Shown in pieces: positions 45,056 to 55,936 of a stretch of DNA of 64,000 bases. Each line of letters opens with the position of its first letter. The first letter of the stretch is position 1. Source of the DNA: Cristatella mucedo. Its lineage: Eukaryota > Bryozoa > Phylactolaemata > Cristatellidae. Made by a program: the position numbers and the translations under genes. The stretch lies in the NCBI GenBank assembly GCA_009760855.2, contig WPIO01000010.1, positions 4,342,501 through 4,406,500 on the forward strand, in the 5' to 3' direction. Under the pieces are notes generated by a model. It ran no database searches. It was not told the DNA's origin and saw only the letters and a list, made by a program, of their open reading frames with translations.

Positions 45056-47608
45056 ACAAAAGCGAGGCTCACCGGCGCCTTTTTCATGATTCTTCAAGCT
45101 GTCAGCATCGCTTCATTAGCCCTTCTCTTTTAGCGGAGAAGCGAGCTTGCAAGGTTGCCCGCTTCCTTTTTTCCTGCCATTTCACACTTTCATGTGGCAC
45201 TTTCATTTTGCGGGCTCTCTTAGCGGCAGTTCGATGGCTTGCAAGCAGCGGCAGCTGCAGGTTTTATTACACGACCGGCAGAAAGCAGCCGAAGGCAGCG
45301 CCGTCTCCCTCGTTTACCACGCAGCCACGCAGCTGCCCGCTAGTTGCCGCGCGCGATCGTTGTGCAGTTCGCTTCGCTGAGCTTCGTCGTCGTCGTCGTC
45401 GTCGTCGTCGCTCGAGCCCGTCGGGACTCTATTTTGTGAGTTCGTGACCCTCGCTCCTTCCTCGCAGCCTGCACCGCACGCGACCGCAGGCGCCGCTGTC
45501 AGCGAAAGCCGCCCATCTCCACTATAGCAACTGCGTCACTGCTCCTAGTCGCGGTCGCCCTCCTGCTCAGCAGGCGCGCGCGAACCATCTTCGGCTAGTT
45601 CGTAACTTCCGCTTCGATAGGGCACTTTACTCTGTATTGTTGGTTTGGTATGACTAACTTTATAACCTCTGGATTGCTCTGCACCGTTCTGGCGTGGACT
45701 CGCCCCTGCTCCGGCTCGCTTCCTTCCTTCCTTCGTACGCTTCGCCCAACGGACCGGAACTTATGGAGGCGCCGCGCTCGCCCCCCCCCGCAGAGGCTTC
45801 GCATGCTTCGGAGGTTCGCCTTTCTGCACCGAGTCCCACCCTTGCCGCCGCGCGATTGGTCTATTACTCTGAGCCTTCGCTCGACGCGCGGCGATGCTCG
45901 CGCATTATTCTGGATGCGGTCGGCCGGCGATCTGCAAACCGGGTCAGCCGTATCGCCGGCGGGATGGCGTCAGGTGCAAGCATGCACGCTAGCTGGCCCA
46001 GATTCCGCTGAATGTTCCGCTCGCAGACCGCCAGTTAAATCGAGCAGTTGCAGGCGGGAGGCAAAACAGAAACTAAGTTGCGCAGCCCGGGTTTTTCGTT
46101 GCCGAGGGGAGAAATTGAGCTTCGAGCGATAGCGCGCGCCGCTCCCCGTAACGTCAGCGGAAAAAGCGAGAAATCAAAACGCGCTCCCGCTTGCGCGGTG
46201 CTGCTATGCAGACGTTGGGCATCCGCTGGCGACGCAAAGGACGCAAAAGGCTAGCGACGCAAAAGGACGCTCGCTTTTTCCTCGGACGCGGAGGATGGAT
46301 TCCGCCTCGGCCGCAGCGGGCGGCGCCTACGCCACTTCTCGCGCGCCAGCGAGTCGGCCGGGGTCAGTGGGGTCAGTGTCGCCGCAGTACCGCTGGGACA
46401 AAAATGGCAGATAACTCAAAGAACTTGACAAAGGCTTTGAGAGCTGGGAGCGCTTAGAGTAGAACTGCAAAGTGGAGCGGGCGCTCGCAATTTTTTAGAA
46501 GACGCCTACAAGTTGCCCGAGGAATTTCGCCAGCCGCCTCCGACGTTGCGAAGGAGTTCGCACTAGAAATGGAGACAACGAAGAAGCACCTCACCGAACC
46601 CGGGAGCTCGAAGGATAGCTCGCTGCCAATTTATCGTGCGGGTGCAATGAGTAGGGTTTTGTGACGCAGGCACCCAGGGGTTGTCGTGCGGTTTCAGCTC
46701 GCATAAGCCCAGCGTGAACGTCACGTCGAGTCCACCACGACGACTAGGAGCCGATGCGATGGACGCAGAAGCGGACGCGCGCGATGGCGGCGGCGGCTAG
46801 CTGGGACGGGCGAGCCAGCGCGACGGGTAGTGCGCCGGACCGAGACCGCAGCAGCTGGGAAGCGACGGGAATGCGCCCCAGGAAAAGGAAGGCGTCCGAG
46901 CGGCCGCTGGCGTCGCGTTCCGCCTCGAGATTCGGCGATATCCAGCGGTCGCCGTCGCCCTCTGTTTCTTACAGGCGTGCGCCGAGTGCTCATCGCAACC
47001 GGTTTCGCTTCCGCCGATTTACGAACGGATCTTTTCCAGGGGTTTAAGGAAAGATCTCAACTCAGAGAGCCCTTCGGTCGCCCGACAGGTCGATCGCCGG
47101 CACTCACCGCCGCAGCCCCTTCGCGGAGGAGGCGCCGACGCGTCGTGGCCTCGGGGACTGACGCCCCCGGTGGCGAACGAACGGACGGTGGCCTGTGACC
47201 CCAGCCGCCGCCGCCGCCGATCGGCGCGTCGCCTTGACTCCGCAGCTCCCGCCGCGGCGCGGCGGAAAGTTCTAAGCCTCGCGAGACCGCCGCCGCCGCT
47301 GCTAGCGGATACCGAAACCGCGACGCGGCGTGTCAGCTCAACGCGCACAGATGAACGTAGCGGTCGCCGCGCTCCTCTCAGCTCCGCCCAGAGGCAGCGG
47401 CGGCCGACATCTGCGCGCGCGCGCGCGCCGTTCTCGTCCGCCGCGCGGCGGCGTCCGCATTGCCATCGGGCGAAGCAGCGACTTACGCGGCGGCAAGGTA
47501 GCGGCAGCGTCGGAACGCGACACCGCCGCCGCCGCGGTCGTCGCCGCCGACGGAGACGCCGCGATGGCTAATTAGCACGGCTACTTCGTCCAGCGCGGGT
47601 CTCTGACG
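45056..47608. other. CpG-rich sequence upstream of FOXJ1
   Basis: GC content rises steadily towards FOXJ1. A (GTC)n run lies at 45384-45410. Numerous Arg/Ala/Ser-rich frames on both strands are composition artefacts. No exon is recognised. Confidence 0.45.
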
Positions 47609-47622
47609 GCTCCCTAGCAACC
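47609..47622 (+). promoter_or_regulatory. RFX X-box-like site upstream of FOXJ1
   Basis: GCTCCCTAGCAACC: the right half CTAGCAACC is a perfect RFX half-site (RGYAAC) and CCTAGCAAC is a common RFX core; the left half is partial. A second half-site, GTTGCC, lies at 47680-47685. RFX factors are known to work with FOXJ1 in ciliogenesis. It stands 76 bp before the TATA box. Confidence 0.5.
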
Positions 47623-47657
47623 GTAGCGAGCGATGGCGAAATGGAGGCTCGCAGCTA

Positions 47658-47669
47658 TGTTTACATTGG
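47658..47669 (+). promoter_or_regulatory. Forkhead site overlapping an ATTGG (inverted CCAAT) box
   Basis: TGTTTACA is a consensus forkhead-factor site, followed without a gap by ATTGG, the NF-Y core. They lie 28-40 bp before the TATA box, a normal place for an NF-Y box. A forkhead site here would allow autoregulation. Confidence 0.5.
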
Positions 47670-47697
47670 TTTCCCGCACGTTGCCAAGTGGCCTTCA

Positions 47698-47730
47698 TAT
47701 ATAGGCTGCGCTACGGCGGTCGAGTGTGCA
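47698..47730 (+). promoter_or_regulatory. FOXJ1: Putative FOXJ1 core promoter (TATA box and start)
   Basis: TATATAGG at 47698-47705 is the only TATA-like box in this GC-rich stretch. A CA dinucleotide at 47729-47730 in GTGCACAGTC, 32 bp from the first T, is a plausible initiator. The start codon is 856 bp further on. Confidence 0.5.
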
Positions 47731-48585
47731 CAGTCGATCGCTCGTCTCTGGACTCCCGCTCGCGAGACGCATAGCGACGCTCTCGCCGCCGGCGTACAGG
47801 ATCGGTGGAGAGGCGCTGCGGGCTCTCGCGCGCGAGACCGCCGACCGAGTCCAGACAAATCGAGCCTCTCGGTCGACGCCGGCAGATCGTCGCCGAAATC
47901 GGACTCGCTAACTAACCGGAGGCTGCCCCCGGTTCGGTGGAACGGTAAGCGCCGCAGCCGCTCGGAGCGCCGCCCGCCGCCCCGGAGCCCGCTCGACGGA
48001 CGCTAGCGGGACCGCCGTGCGACGGAACGGCCGAACACGAGGCCGGGTCCCGCGTCGATGCCGAACGCGGTGTCGACGGCGCCACGGCCGCGCCTGCGGG
48101 GCGCACATACCGCTCGCGTCCGCCCGTCGCCCGCCCGCCCGCCCGCGGTAGCGGCTGCGGCAACGGGAAATTCGCGAGAGGGGCATGCCTGAACGCGTCC
48201 GCGCTAAGGTCATGCCGCAGTGCTGACGTGCGACCTAGCGCGTTCGCGAGCGGCTGCCCGAAGCATCGGCGGCGTTGACGGGTGGGTATTAGCTGGTTGG
48301 GAAGCTGGCGCCAGCGCCGCTGCGCTGCACCTCAGCGGCCGCTCGCTGACCCGCTGCCCGCCTCAAGCCGCCGCTTTCGCTGCTGCGTTCGGCGCGAGCT
48401 ACAGCGCGGCGGCGCATTCGCGCGTTCCTCTTGCAGAAGTGGCAGGGCCGCCCAGCGCGCGATTCGCAAGCCCACCCACCGCCCGGCCGTGCATCCGCCA
48501 GCCGTCCGCTCCCGCCGCATTCGACGAGGCGTGGCGAGCTCGTCGCGCCGACATCTCGCCAGCCTTCGGCCGCGGTCGGCGACGA
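47731..48585 (+). other. FOXJ1: FOXJ1 5' UTR, probably with an intron
   Basis: If transcription begins near 47730 the leader is long. A good donor AACG|GTAAGC at 47945 and a good acceptor CGTTCCTCTTGCAG at 48436 would remove 492 bases and leave about 364 bases of leader. The frame is open for much of this region but shows no family resemblance, so I treat it as untranslated. Confidence 0.45.
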
Positions 48586-49041
48586 ATGGCGGCTCACCCG
48601 AATCTGGCGGCCGTCAAGGATGGTCCGCTCGACGGCAGCCTCACGAATCTGACGTGGCTGCAGAGTCTGAACGTCATGAACCTGGGCGCGCCGACGCCGC
48701 CGATAACGCCCGACCCGCCGCACGATTATGTCGCCAAGGCGGGCCTCAAAGTTAATCCCAACCAAGCGCTCGGCACCAGCTATCTGCCGGCGGCGACGAC
48801 GACGGCGGTGGCCTCGGACGGCTACTATGGCGCGTACGGCCAGCGGATGCTGCCGGGCCTGCCGAGCCTGGAGAAAATTGACTACAAGACGAACCACCTC
48901 GTCAAGCCGCCCTACTCGTACGCCACGCTCATCTGCATGGCCATGGCCGACTCGAAGAAGACCAAGATCACGCTGGCGGCCATATACAACTGGATTACGG
49001 AGAACTTCATGTACTACCGCATGGCCGACCCCAGCTGGCAG
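48586..49041 (+). CDS. FOXJ1: FOXJ1 coding exon 1
   Basis: ATG in the context GACGAATGG. Encodes the N-terminal box and the first half of the forkhead domain up to ADPSWQ. Donor CAG|GTAGGA, phase 0. The intron position is the one used in vertebrate FOXJ1. Confidence 0.95.
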
Positions 49042-49471
49042 GTAGGACGCGGCTGCGCTCGCGCTCGGCCGCCGCGGCCAGCTGTCGAGGGGTCGGAGCG
49101 GCGGCCGAGCGCACGCCGGCTCTGCGCCAGGGGGAGGCAATCAGAGTGGAGAGAGGGCTGGAGAGGACTTCCCTTCGGCTGCGGAGCGTAGCGCGCGAGC
49201 GCTACCGGCCGGCGGGGTTGCGCACCGGAGGCGTCGGGCTGAGCGACCGACGGCGATCGATGCTCGGCGGGCGGTGCCGCTCGCGGCCGCGCCCGTGCGC
49301 ACCCGCCCCACCCTTTCCGGCTGCCGGCTGGATGCCGGAGAAAAGGCCCGATTTTCGCCGGCGCGCAGGCGCGCAGGCGAAAAGGCTCGTTCGCGGCCGA
49401 AGCTTGTCGAGCACTTGCCCGCACTTGCCCGCGCTTGCGAAGCGCCGCCGACGCTTCGTCTCGGCTCTCGA

Positions 49472-49517
<46 letters not shown>

Positions 49518-50860
49518 AGCTCGGGCGGCAGCTCCGGCGGCTCCGGCACGTCTCTGGGCGGCGGCTAGAGCGAACGTGCTCGGCGGCGGCGCGCGCTCTC
49601 GGCAGTGGCTCGGAGCCGTGCCCCTCGTCTCTCCGGCTTGCTAGCTTGCACGCACCGTGGGCGGGGCGGGGTTTGGAGGGGGGGGGGGCGGGGACCAGTC
49701 GCCTCTCGCCGATCGTCCGCCTCGGCGCGCCCGCTGACCGACGGCAGCCGCTCGGCGGCGGCGGCGGTGCGAGCACGCCGAGCCGAGCGGCCTCGCTCCT
49801 CCGTCCGTCCCAGCGTCCACTCGGCGTCCGCTCGTCGTCGCTCGGCTCGTGCGAGTGAGCTCGAGCCGAGTGCCACGCCACCGCCTGCCGTGCGTTTCAG
49901 AACTCGATACGCCACAACCTGTCGCTGAACAAGTGCTTCGAAAAAGTGCCGCGGCGCAAGGACGAGCCGGGCAAGGGCGGCTTCTGGCGCATCAACCCGC
50001 AGTACAGCGACCTGCTCGAGAATGGCATGTTCAAGAAGCGACGCGGCAGCGACCGCGGCGTCGGCCAGTGCTGCGGCGCGGCCGCGGCTGGCGCCCCGTT
50101 CGGCGGCGGCGGCGGCGGTCGCAGGTCGAGAAAGGAGAGCGACGAGCCGTCGCCGGACTGCACGGCGAGCAAGCGGAAGCGAAAGGCCGCCGCCGCCGCC
50201 GACCGGCTGCAGCAGCACCTTCGCCGTCACCACCAGGCTCTCGACGACGACGACGACGCCAACACGCTGTCGCTCGGCGACGACGTGACCTTCAACGCCC
50301 TGCTGCGCCAGGACATCGAGATAAGCGGCGTGCGCATGAAAGCCGAGGACCTGATCGACGATCGCGACGGCGAGATCGCCGACTCGCTGCTGGCGCTCAG
50401 CCCGTCGGCGTCCGACGACGACGACGACAGCTCGGCGGCGGACAACTTCGACGAGCTGCTACGCGCGCACCTGACTGACTTGAGCGCCTCCTCCTCCGCC
50501 GACGGCACCGGCGGCGGCGCTGGGGACCACATCGGCGGCGGCGGCGCGAGCGGCTACGGGCTGGGCAGCCTGTCGGTGCAAGGCGTGCGCATCGAGCCGC
50601 CCGAATGGTGGGCCGAGAGCCTCGGCGCCAGCGGCTTCCGCGGAGCGCTGCACGGCTCGCAGCTTGGCGGCCGCGGCCTTCACACGCCGCCGCCGCCGGC
50701 CTCCTCGTCGCCGCCACCGCGCGGCGGCGGCGGTCACCACCACCACCACGCATCGTCGTCGGTGGCCGAGGCACACCATCCGTGGTCCACGAACCGCTCG
50801 GAGCTCGACGAGGCCATCGCAGCGCTCGACATGGACACAATATTTGGCATGCACGACTGA
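48586..50860 (+). CDS. FOXJ1: FOXJ1 forkhead transcription factor (2 coding exons)
   Basis: FOXJ1 is the nuclear DNA-binding master activator of motile-cilium genes in animals. Exons 48586-49041 and 49901-50860 join in phase 0 to 471 codons (about 421 in human). Residues 18-40 hold [13 protein letters not shown] and GAPTPP, the family N-terminal box. Residues 106-200 are the forkhead domain: [28 protein letters not shown], then the intron at WQ|NS, the recognition helix [18 protein letters not shown] and [17 protein letters not shown] basic KRKRK (about 243) may be a nuclear signal. The tail has two poly-Asp runs, [22 protein letters not shown], a His run (431-435) and an acidic end [14 protein letters not shown], probably activating. 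The start is chosen because the family N-terminal box follows 17 residues later. Confidence 0.96.
49042..49900 (+). other. FOXJ1: FOXJ1 intron (inside the forkhead domain)
   Basis: 859 bp, extremely GC-rich, with a (CGG)n run and a G run at 49678-49690. Long frames on both strands (e.g. 49141-49881 minus) are composition artefacts. Confidence 0.9.
49475..49517. repeat. (CGG)n trinucleotide repeat
   Basis: About fourteen uninterrupted GGC units in the FOXJ1 intron. Confidence 0.95.
49901..50860 (+). CDS. FOXJ1: FOXJ1 coding exon 2
   Basis: Acceptor GTGCGTTTCAG|AAC. Encodes the recognition helix, the second half of the forkhead domain and the whole C-terminal region to a TGA stop. Codon use is extremely GC-rich and includes (GAC)n and (CAC)n runs. 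Confidence 0.96.
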   Translation, partial: NSIRHNLSLNKCFEKVPRRKDEPGKGGFWRINPQYSDLLENGMFKKRRGSDRGVGQCCGAAAAGAPFGGGGGGRRSRKESDEPSPDCTASKRKRKAAAAADRLQQHLRRHHQALDDDDDANTLSLGDDVTFNALLRQDIEISGVRMKAEDLIDDRDGEIADSLLALSPSASDDDDDSSAADNFDELLRAHLTDLSASSSADGTGGGAGDHIGGGGASGYGLGSLSVQGVRIEPPEWWAESLGASGFRGALHGSQLGGRGLHTPPPPASSSPPPRGGGGHHHHHASSSVAEAHHPWSTNRSELDEAIAALDMDTIFGMHD

Positions 50861-51727
50861 CGCGAACTGCAGCCGCCGCCGCTGCCGCCGCCGCCGCTTT
50901 CGATGAACGAGCTTAAGCGGCCGCGATTGGCGGAGCAGGAACTCCTGCGCTGCGACCAATCTCGAGAGTGCGGCTCGCGAGAGACGGAGTTAACTGCCTC
51001 GCCGTGGAGCTGCGCCGAACGCTCGCCGCCGGAGCGGCGCTCCGGCAGCCAGGTCGTGCGCCGGCTTCTCCCGTCGGCGGACGCGAGCGCCTCCCGACTG
51101 ACTAGTCGCGGGCGGCGGCGACGCGGCGAAGCAGCCGCAGGCAACGAGTGCCGCAATCGCGTCGCGTCGTCCGACGGCACAAGACCGAGCTACGCGCGTC
51201 TTCGGACGCCGAAACCGCGCGTTCGCGCCGGCCGCGGCCGCGCGCCCGTGCTAGTCCCAGCAGTCCCAGCCGGCCGCGGCCGCGGGGCTTGAGCGTTGAG
51301 CTTGAGCGTTGTGCGTTGAGCATGGAGCTTGAGCGCTGCGCATGCGTACTCGCTCTCTGGCTTGGCTGAGGGTATGTAGAGAAAAACCAGTGCTTCCAGT
51401 GTCGCTCGTAATGCTACTCGCAGGCGTGAACAAAAGAAACCGCGGAACAATGAGCGGCGATCATTAATGCCAGTCGGCCTCGTACAAACACCGGGGGCGC
51501 TGCAGCGCGCCGCAAGGCAGCTAATGCTGCCCGGCAGTCGGTAAACCTCAATGGCCCGCCAGCTCGCCGCACGCGACAATGGCTCGAGAAGCCAATAGCG
51601 GATCAATAGCCGGCATACCTGCGCGGGCGCGCTGCGCGCGGGTACGCATTGAGATCTGCCCAGCCTCGCTATCGCACCGCTCAACCGAGCTAAATGCCGC
51701 GGCGGCGAATTACTGGCAACTCTTTTA

Positions 51728-51733
51728 AATAAA
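51728..51733 (+). terminator. FOXJ1: Probable FOXJ1 poly(A) signal
   Basis: AATAAA, the first after the stop codon (868 bp downstream), followed by a T-rich stretch. It lies where the GC-rich block ends, giving a 3' UTR of about 0.9 kb. Confidence 0.5.
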
Positions 51734-52392
51734 ATTCATTTTTCGCCGCTCCCTCTCTCTTCCCCTCTTCCTACCTGCCCATTATTGAAGTGTTCAAACT
51801 TTATTTTAGCCTCACCTCGCTTCTCTGCGTCGCAGCCAACCGGTTTCAGCGTGCACTTCTTACCCCCATCTTCCGATTCTGTTGACAAGGAGGATTTATA
51901 TTTCCTTATGAGTTTCCTTACGGTTTTATAATTTTTTCTCTTTCCTTACGCTCTCGTACGAATGCGGAGCAACCTAACCGGCGCGTTCTTGCAACCTCAG
52001 CTTCCGGCGGGCGAGGGGGCTACGTTTACGCACGCCAGTGAGGCGACTTCCGATTGGAAGTCAGTTTCTGCAGCAAATGATTGGCTACGCGCGCGAGCTC
52101 AAAGCACTATTAAAACGCAAGCAAAAGACAGCGACATTTCGCTCCTCATATCCTACTCGCACGAATTGCGGCGGTGAAGGATCTACTGTAGGCTAGTCGC
52201 TGCCAATTTTCGCACACAGCGAGCCTAGCGGCGTCCAAGGCGTGAGTGACTGCGCGCGAGCTCCGCGAAAGGGTAAAGCACGCACGCGCACGTAGACGAA
52301 ATTCTGACATCGGAAACGGCCACCCCTCTCACCCGATGCTTCGCAGGCTGTGGAGGCTGGACTCAAATGGCCGACGCAGTTTATTCCTCTGC

Positions 52393-52436
52393 GCGCCCCA
52401 GAGCGCGGCTGGCGCACCAGCCACGCTCTGGGGCGC
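52393..52436. repeat. 20-bp inverted repeat with a 4-base loop
   Basis: Left arm GCGCCCCAGAGCGCGGCTGG pairs with the right arm (52417-52436) with one C/A mismatch; loop CGCA. The stem is very GC-rich. Confidence 0.9.
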
Positions 52437-52764
52437 CGCTTGCGTGTCCCGTCGTTGTGGCCATTAGCGCTCGCTATGAAAACGAGGCCGAAGACTCACT
52501 CAGCCATTGTTTTCGGTCGTCGCGCACTACTTCCGAGACGGATACCCGCGAGCGCTTGGGTAAGAGCGGTAAGTGGGACCTGAGCGAGGCAAAGCGAGTG
52601 TGCCGCAGCGAAAGGCCGATGTACCGATATCTCACGGTTGGTGCACAATCTGACCACTTGGCGAGCGAGGTGACGAGTAGCCCAAACAAAGGCTGACGAG
52701 TTAAAAAATCTCTTTTCTAGATCGTCTAAGCAAGAGAGCTTTTTTCAACAGCCTCGTTTATTTA

Positions 52765-52905
52765 GCGGCGGCCGGCCAAGCCTTTGCGGCTCTCGTGAGA
52801 CGCTTGCAAAAGGAAGATGCTCGACTGTCTGCTGCATTTCGGGCTCGAATCCTCCACCTGCTCGGTCCAAATGCGCTACAGCCTTATTGCCCCCATGCCT
52901 TAGCC
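52765..52905 (-). mobile_element. Possible tRNA-derived SINE relic
   Basis: On the minus strand a box-B-like GGATTCGAGCCC follows a tRNA-like GGCTGTAGCGCATTTGGACC head by a normal distance. The tail is unclear. Confidence 0.45.
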
Positions 52906-53127
52906 TAGGGTTAGTATATGTTCGGGAATTTTCTTTAATCGCGCCAAGGCTCCGCTGCCGCCGCATCAATGAAGCTGTTGAATTAGCTACTCTGCTCTAT
53001 GTAGTCCGGTGCGGCTACAGACCAGCTAAAGTGAAAATTTATCCGTCGACGCACCGCGTCAGCTCCGAGTCCGCAAACCGTAAAGATCGATGTTCGTCAG
53101 AACTACTGAGGAGTAAACCCAAAAATG

Positions 53128-53299
53128 CTTAGGAGAGAGCGAAAAAGAAAGAAAGAGAAAGAGAGAGCGAGAGATTGAGTGAGAGAGAGAGCGAGAGAGA
53201 GAGAGCGAGAGAGAGAGATAGCGAGAGATTGAGTGAGAGAGAGAGATAGCGAGAGAGAGAGATAGCGAGAGAGAGAGAGAGAGCGAGAGAGAAAGAGAG

Positions 53300-53384
<85 letters not shown>

Positions 53385-53399
53385 GAGCGAGAGAGAGAG

Positions 53400-53458
<59 letters not shown>

Positions 53459-53466
53459 GGGAGAGG
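53128..53466. repeat. (GA)n microsatellite, interrupted
   Basis: About 340 bp of GA with regular GCGAGA and GATTGAGTGA interruptions, the longest simple repeat in the window. Confidence 0.97.
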
Positions 53467-53604
53467 CAGATAATCAATGAGCGAGCGTCGGATTTGAGAG
53501 CGCTTTGCGAGATTCGCAGCGCAACAGAAGAGGAATTCACTGGCATTATTTTTAACTTATAACTTGTGACATTTGAAGCTAGCCCAAAGGTTCGATGACA
53601 AACT

Positions 53605-54020
53605 CTGATCGAGATCGGGAGCAAGAGATCAAGAACAGGAGATAATAATAATAATAATGCACTTGATAAAGCGCCCTCAGAGAACTCAATCTCTCTCTAG
53701 GCGCTTTACATTTGCTGCAAAAGGAAATGCGATTGAATGGTGAGTAATATCATGCCTGATAAACAAACAAAATGAATAACATGGTTAGTGGCAGCATGCA
53801 AAGCGTCAGCACGCATAAGCACATGAAGGACGAATCACAGGGACCCACTAAATGCTGTCCTAAATAGGTGTGTTTTTAAATTCTTTTTAAATGAGATTGG
53901 GAGCAGGAGATCGGGAGCAGTAGATCGAGAGCAGGAGATCGGGAGCAGGAGATCGGGAGCAGTAGATCGAGAGCAGGAGATCGGGAGCAGGAGATCGGGA
54001 GCAGGAGATCGGGAGCAGCT
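53605..54020. repeat. 14-bp minisatellite interrupted by a LINE tail
   Basis: Unit GGGAGCAGGAGATC with variants (AGTAGATC, GAGAGCAGG). About nine units lie at 53890-54017 and two or three diverged ones at 53605-53637. The LINE 3' end at 53638-53895 sits between them. Confidence 0.85.
53638..53895 (-). mobile_element. L2-like LINE 3' end inserted in a minisatellite
   Basis: Reverse-complement LINE tail starting ATAATAATAATAATAATGCA and nearly identical to 149-430 (AAAGCGCCCTCAGAGAACTC, GGACCCACTAAATGCTGTCC). GAGAT flanks both ends and may be a short target duplication. Confidence 0.85.
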
Positions 54021-54500
54021 TAGTCGGTGGGCTAGAACGCTGGCACAATAGAGCCGCTCTCTTGGAGTAAGCAACCGGTGCGGCTGCTAAGAAAGAGCGA
54101 AGAATAAGCGAACCTTTGGAATCCAGTTTCAAAAGAACAAGCAGCAGGACGGGCACTCAAGCACCCAGTCACTCGACGGCGAGGCGCGCTCTTGCACAAG
54201 TCCGCCGTACAAGCCAGACAGTCGCGTGGCTATACTTGAGGTGCGTTCGCAGGCTAATCAAGCTTCTCGCTAAAGAGGACGTGAATCCGGGAAGCACAGC
54301 GGGCAGCGGGCTAAATCAGAACGCATCTCTCCGTCGGCAGTGCCGAGAGATCGCTGTCCGCTTCGCTGTCATAAGTCTACACCTCAGCGCGAGCGAGCGC
54401 GTCAATTACTTGCCTGGCGCGAGGCTACCGACTGTTCGTTTACCAACATCCGAAGCCGGCAAATGCATGCTACTGTGTATACCGTGATAATCACATCTAT
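54021..54500. other. Intergenic, nothing recognised
   Basis: Mixed composition. The 123-codon frame at 54116-54487 has no recognisable domain. GC content drops sharply at its end. Confidence 0.35.
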
Positions 54501-54699
54501 TCACCGCTTTATCTCTTTTGCAAAAAAACGATCTAGTCATATCCAACGCTTTACGCATTGCTATATTTGATTCAAACTTATTTATTTTTCATTTTTCTTT
54601 ACTCTCTTCTGTCTCTCGCCACTTGCGCACTAATTATATATTGAACACAATTTTTATGCTAGAAAAGTTAAAGAAGTCGATGAGAAACTTAAAGTGATT

Positions 54700-54855
54700 C
54701 AGATGTGTATTCATGTTTTGAGCTAATGCTAGAGTTAATTAGGAATTGTGGTTTAGAACGAATGTCTATTGATATAATATATAGGTTAGAAGAGACTAGT
54801 ACTCTTTATACAAAATATATATGTAAGTTCAAAATATTTTCTCAAAAATAAAAAG
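54700..54855 (+). pseudogene. Unrecognised open stretch at the start of the AT island
   Basis: About 45 codons without a stop (including LMLELIRNCGLERMSIDIIY) in AT-rich DNA. It may be an old coding piece of the element; family unknown. Confidence 0.3.
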
Positions 54856-55297
54856 GAAAAAAGATCATACTGGATTTTCAAAACCACATGATAAATATTC
54901 TGTAGCATTAAATGAAATAAAATTAAAGTGTCTAGACTTTTAAAAAGTTATAGTATGTAGAGATATGCATCAAGATATATAATTAAAGATTTTCAGAATC
55001 TATAAGATCTCTTAAAGAAATATAAGCATACTAATATTACTTATAATGTAATTGATTCTATCAACAGTACTACCATCCTTATACGGCTTTTATAAATGCA
55101 ACTGATGAAGAATAAAAGCGAAAGCCATTCATGTTTGAGAGTAACTTACGAATTTAGTTGTTATTATATGAATTTGACTCTTGTGGTATTATTTTTATAT
55201 TAAGCGAATTCATTTCGATAATGGAATAAAGATTAATATGGAAGATTAAGATTAATAATTAAGATGGAATAAGATGGTAATAAGATAATAAGATAAT

Positions 55298-55531
55298 ATG
55301 GACACTAAACTTTCACGAGCTGAGGGTGAGTCATTCAATGATCATGCTAGAAGAGTTGTTCACACTAATATGACTAAATGTGGTGATAGACCCACTATTA
55401 GAAAGAGTTATGACAATTCACTTAGAGATATGCACTGTCATCTATGCAAAGCTGATATAAATATGTCAATTGAAATTATTACAGACATACTTTTTTGTGA
55501 AACCTATTTCTGTAAAAGCTTCAAATGTTAG
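55298..55531 (+). pseudogene. Unrecognised fragment with two CxxC-like cysteines
   Basis: A 77-codon frame with ATG, including DMHCHLCKADINM and ending in ETYFCKSFKC. The spaced Cys/His residues look like a small zinc-binding segment. It lies upstream of and on the same strand as the polymerase relic and may be part of that gene's N-terminal region or a separate small gene. Confidence 0.4.
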
Positions 55532-55614
55532 TAAGTGTGTTCTTTCAACATATGAGCCAGAAACTGAAATTTTTTAGAAGATAGACTTGAATAAATGAAA
55601 ATATGGAAGAGCAA

Positions 55615-55815
55615 ATAGAAGTGGAATAGAGAATTTGAATTTGCTTACGTTGATTTCAGTCATCTTAAGCTGAGGTGTAGTGATGGTTTACTTGAGATTA
55701 CGAGTGAATTCAACCCTTCTTTCAAAAATGCAAAGGTAACAATGCTTGCTAAGGTAAAACTAATGAGTGGCATAGGAATAATTGGATCAGCTATATTATT
55801 TGCAAATAAACAAGC
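55615..55815 (+). pseudogene. Unrecognised open stretch upstream of the polymerase relic
   Basis: About 65 codons without a stop and without a start (NREFEFAYVDFSHLKLRCSD ... IGIIGSAILFANK). The frame is stop-free in AT-rich DNA, which is unlikely by chance alone, so it is probably old coding sequence. Family unknown; it may be the extreme N-terminal part of the polymerase polyprotein. Confidence 0.35.
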
Positions 55816-55936
55816 ATAATTAAATAAACTATAAACTTTTCAGATTGTAACTGACAAAACAAATTTCTAAAATGGTTGCGCACCTTATGAATAGTCAGAA
55901 AGAGGTTCATATTGGGTTATCACTGAGGTATTCGCA

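Larger units (their letters stand above)
51750..53127. other. Intergenic, nothing recognised
   Basis: No convincing exon. It includes a strong hairpin at 52393-52436 and a SINE-like relic at 52765-52905. Confidence 0.4.

Noticed and set aside
48220-48585. In-frame N-terminal extension of FOXJ1
   Set aside because: The frame is open upstream, but the added residues show no family resemblance and the family N-terminal box begins right after the ATG at 48586.
48289-49140. 283-codon minus-strand frame opposite FOXJ1 exon 1
   Set aside because: It is antisense to a certain coding exon, with Arg/Ala-rich content expected from GC-rich codons read backwards. No domain.
49141-49881. 246-codon minus-strand frame in the FOXJ1 intron
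   Set aside because: Lies wholly in an intron of extreme GC content containing (CGG)n. It is a composition artefact.
53103-53624. 173-codon Ser-Leu frame
   Set aside because: Translation of the interrupted (GA)n repeat.
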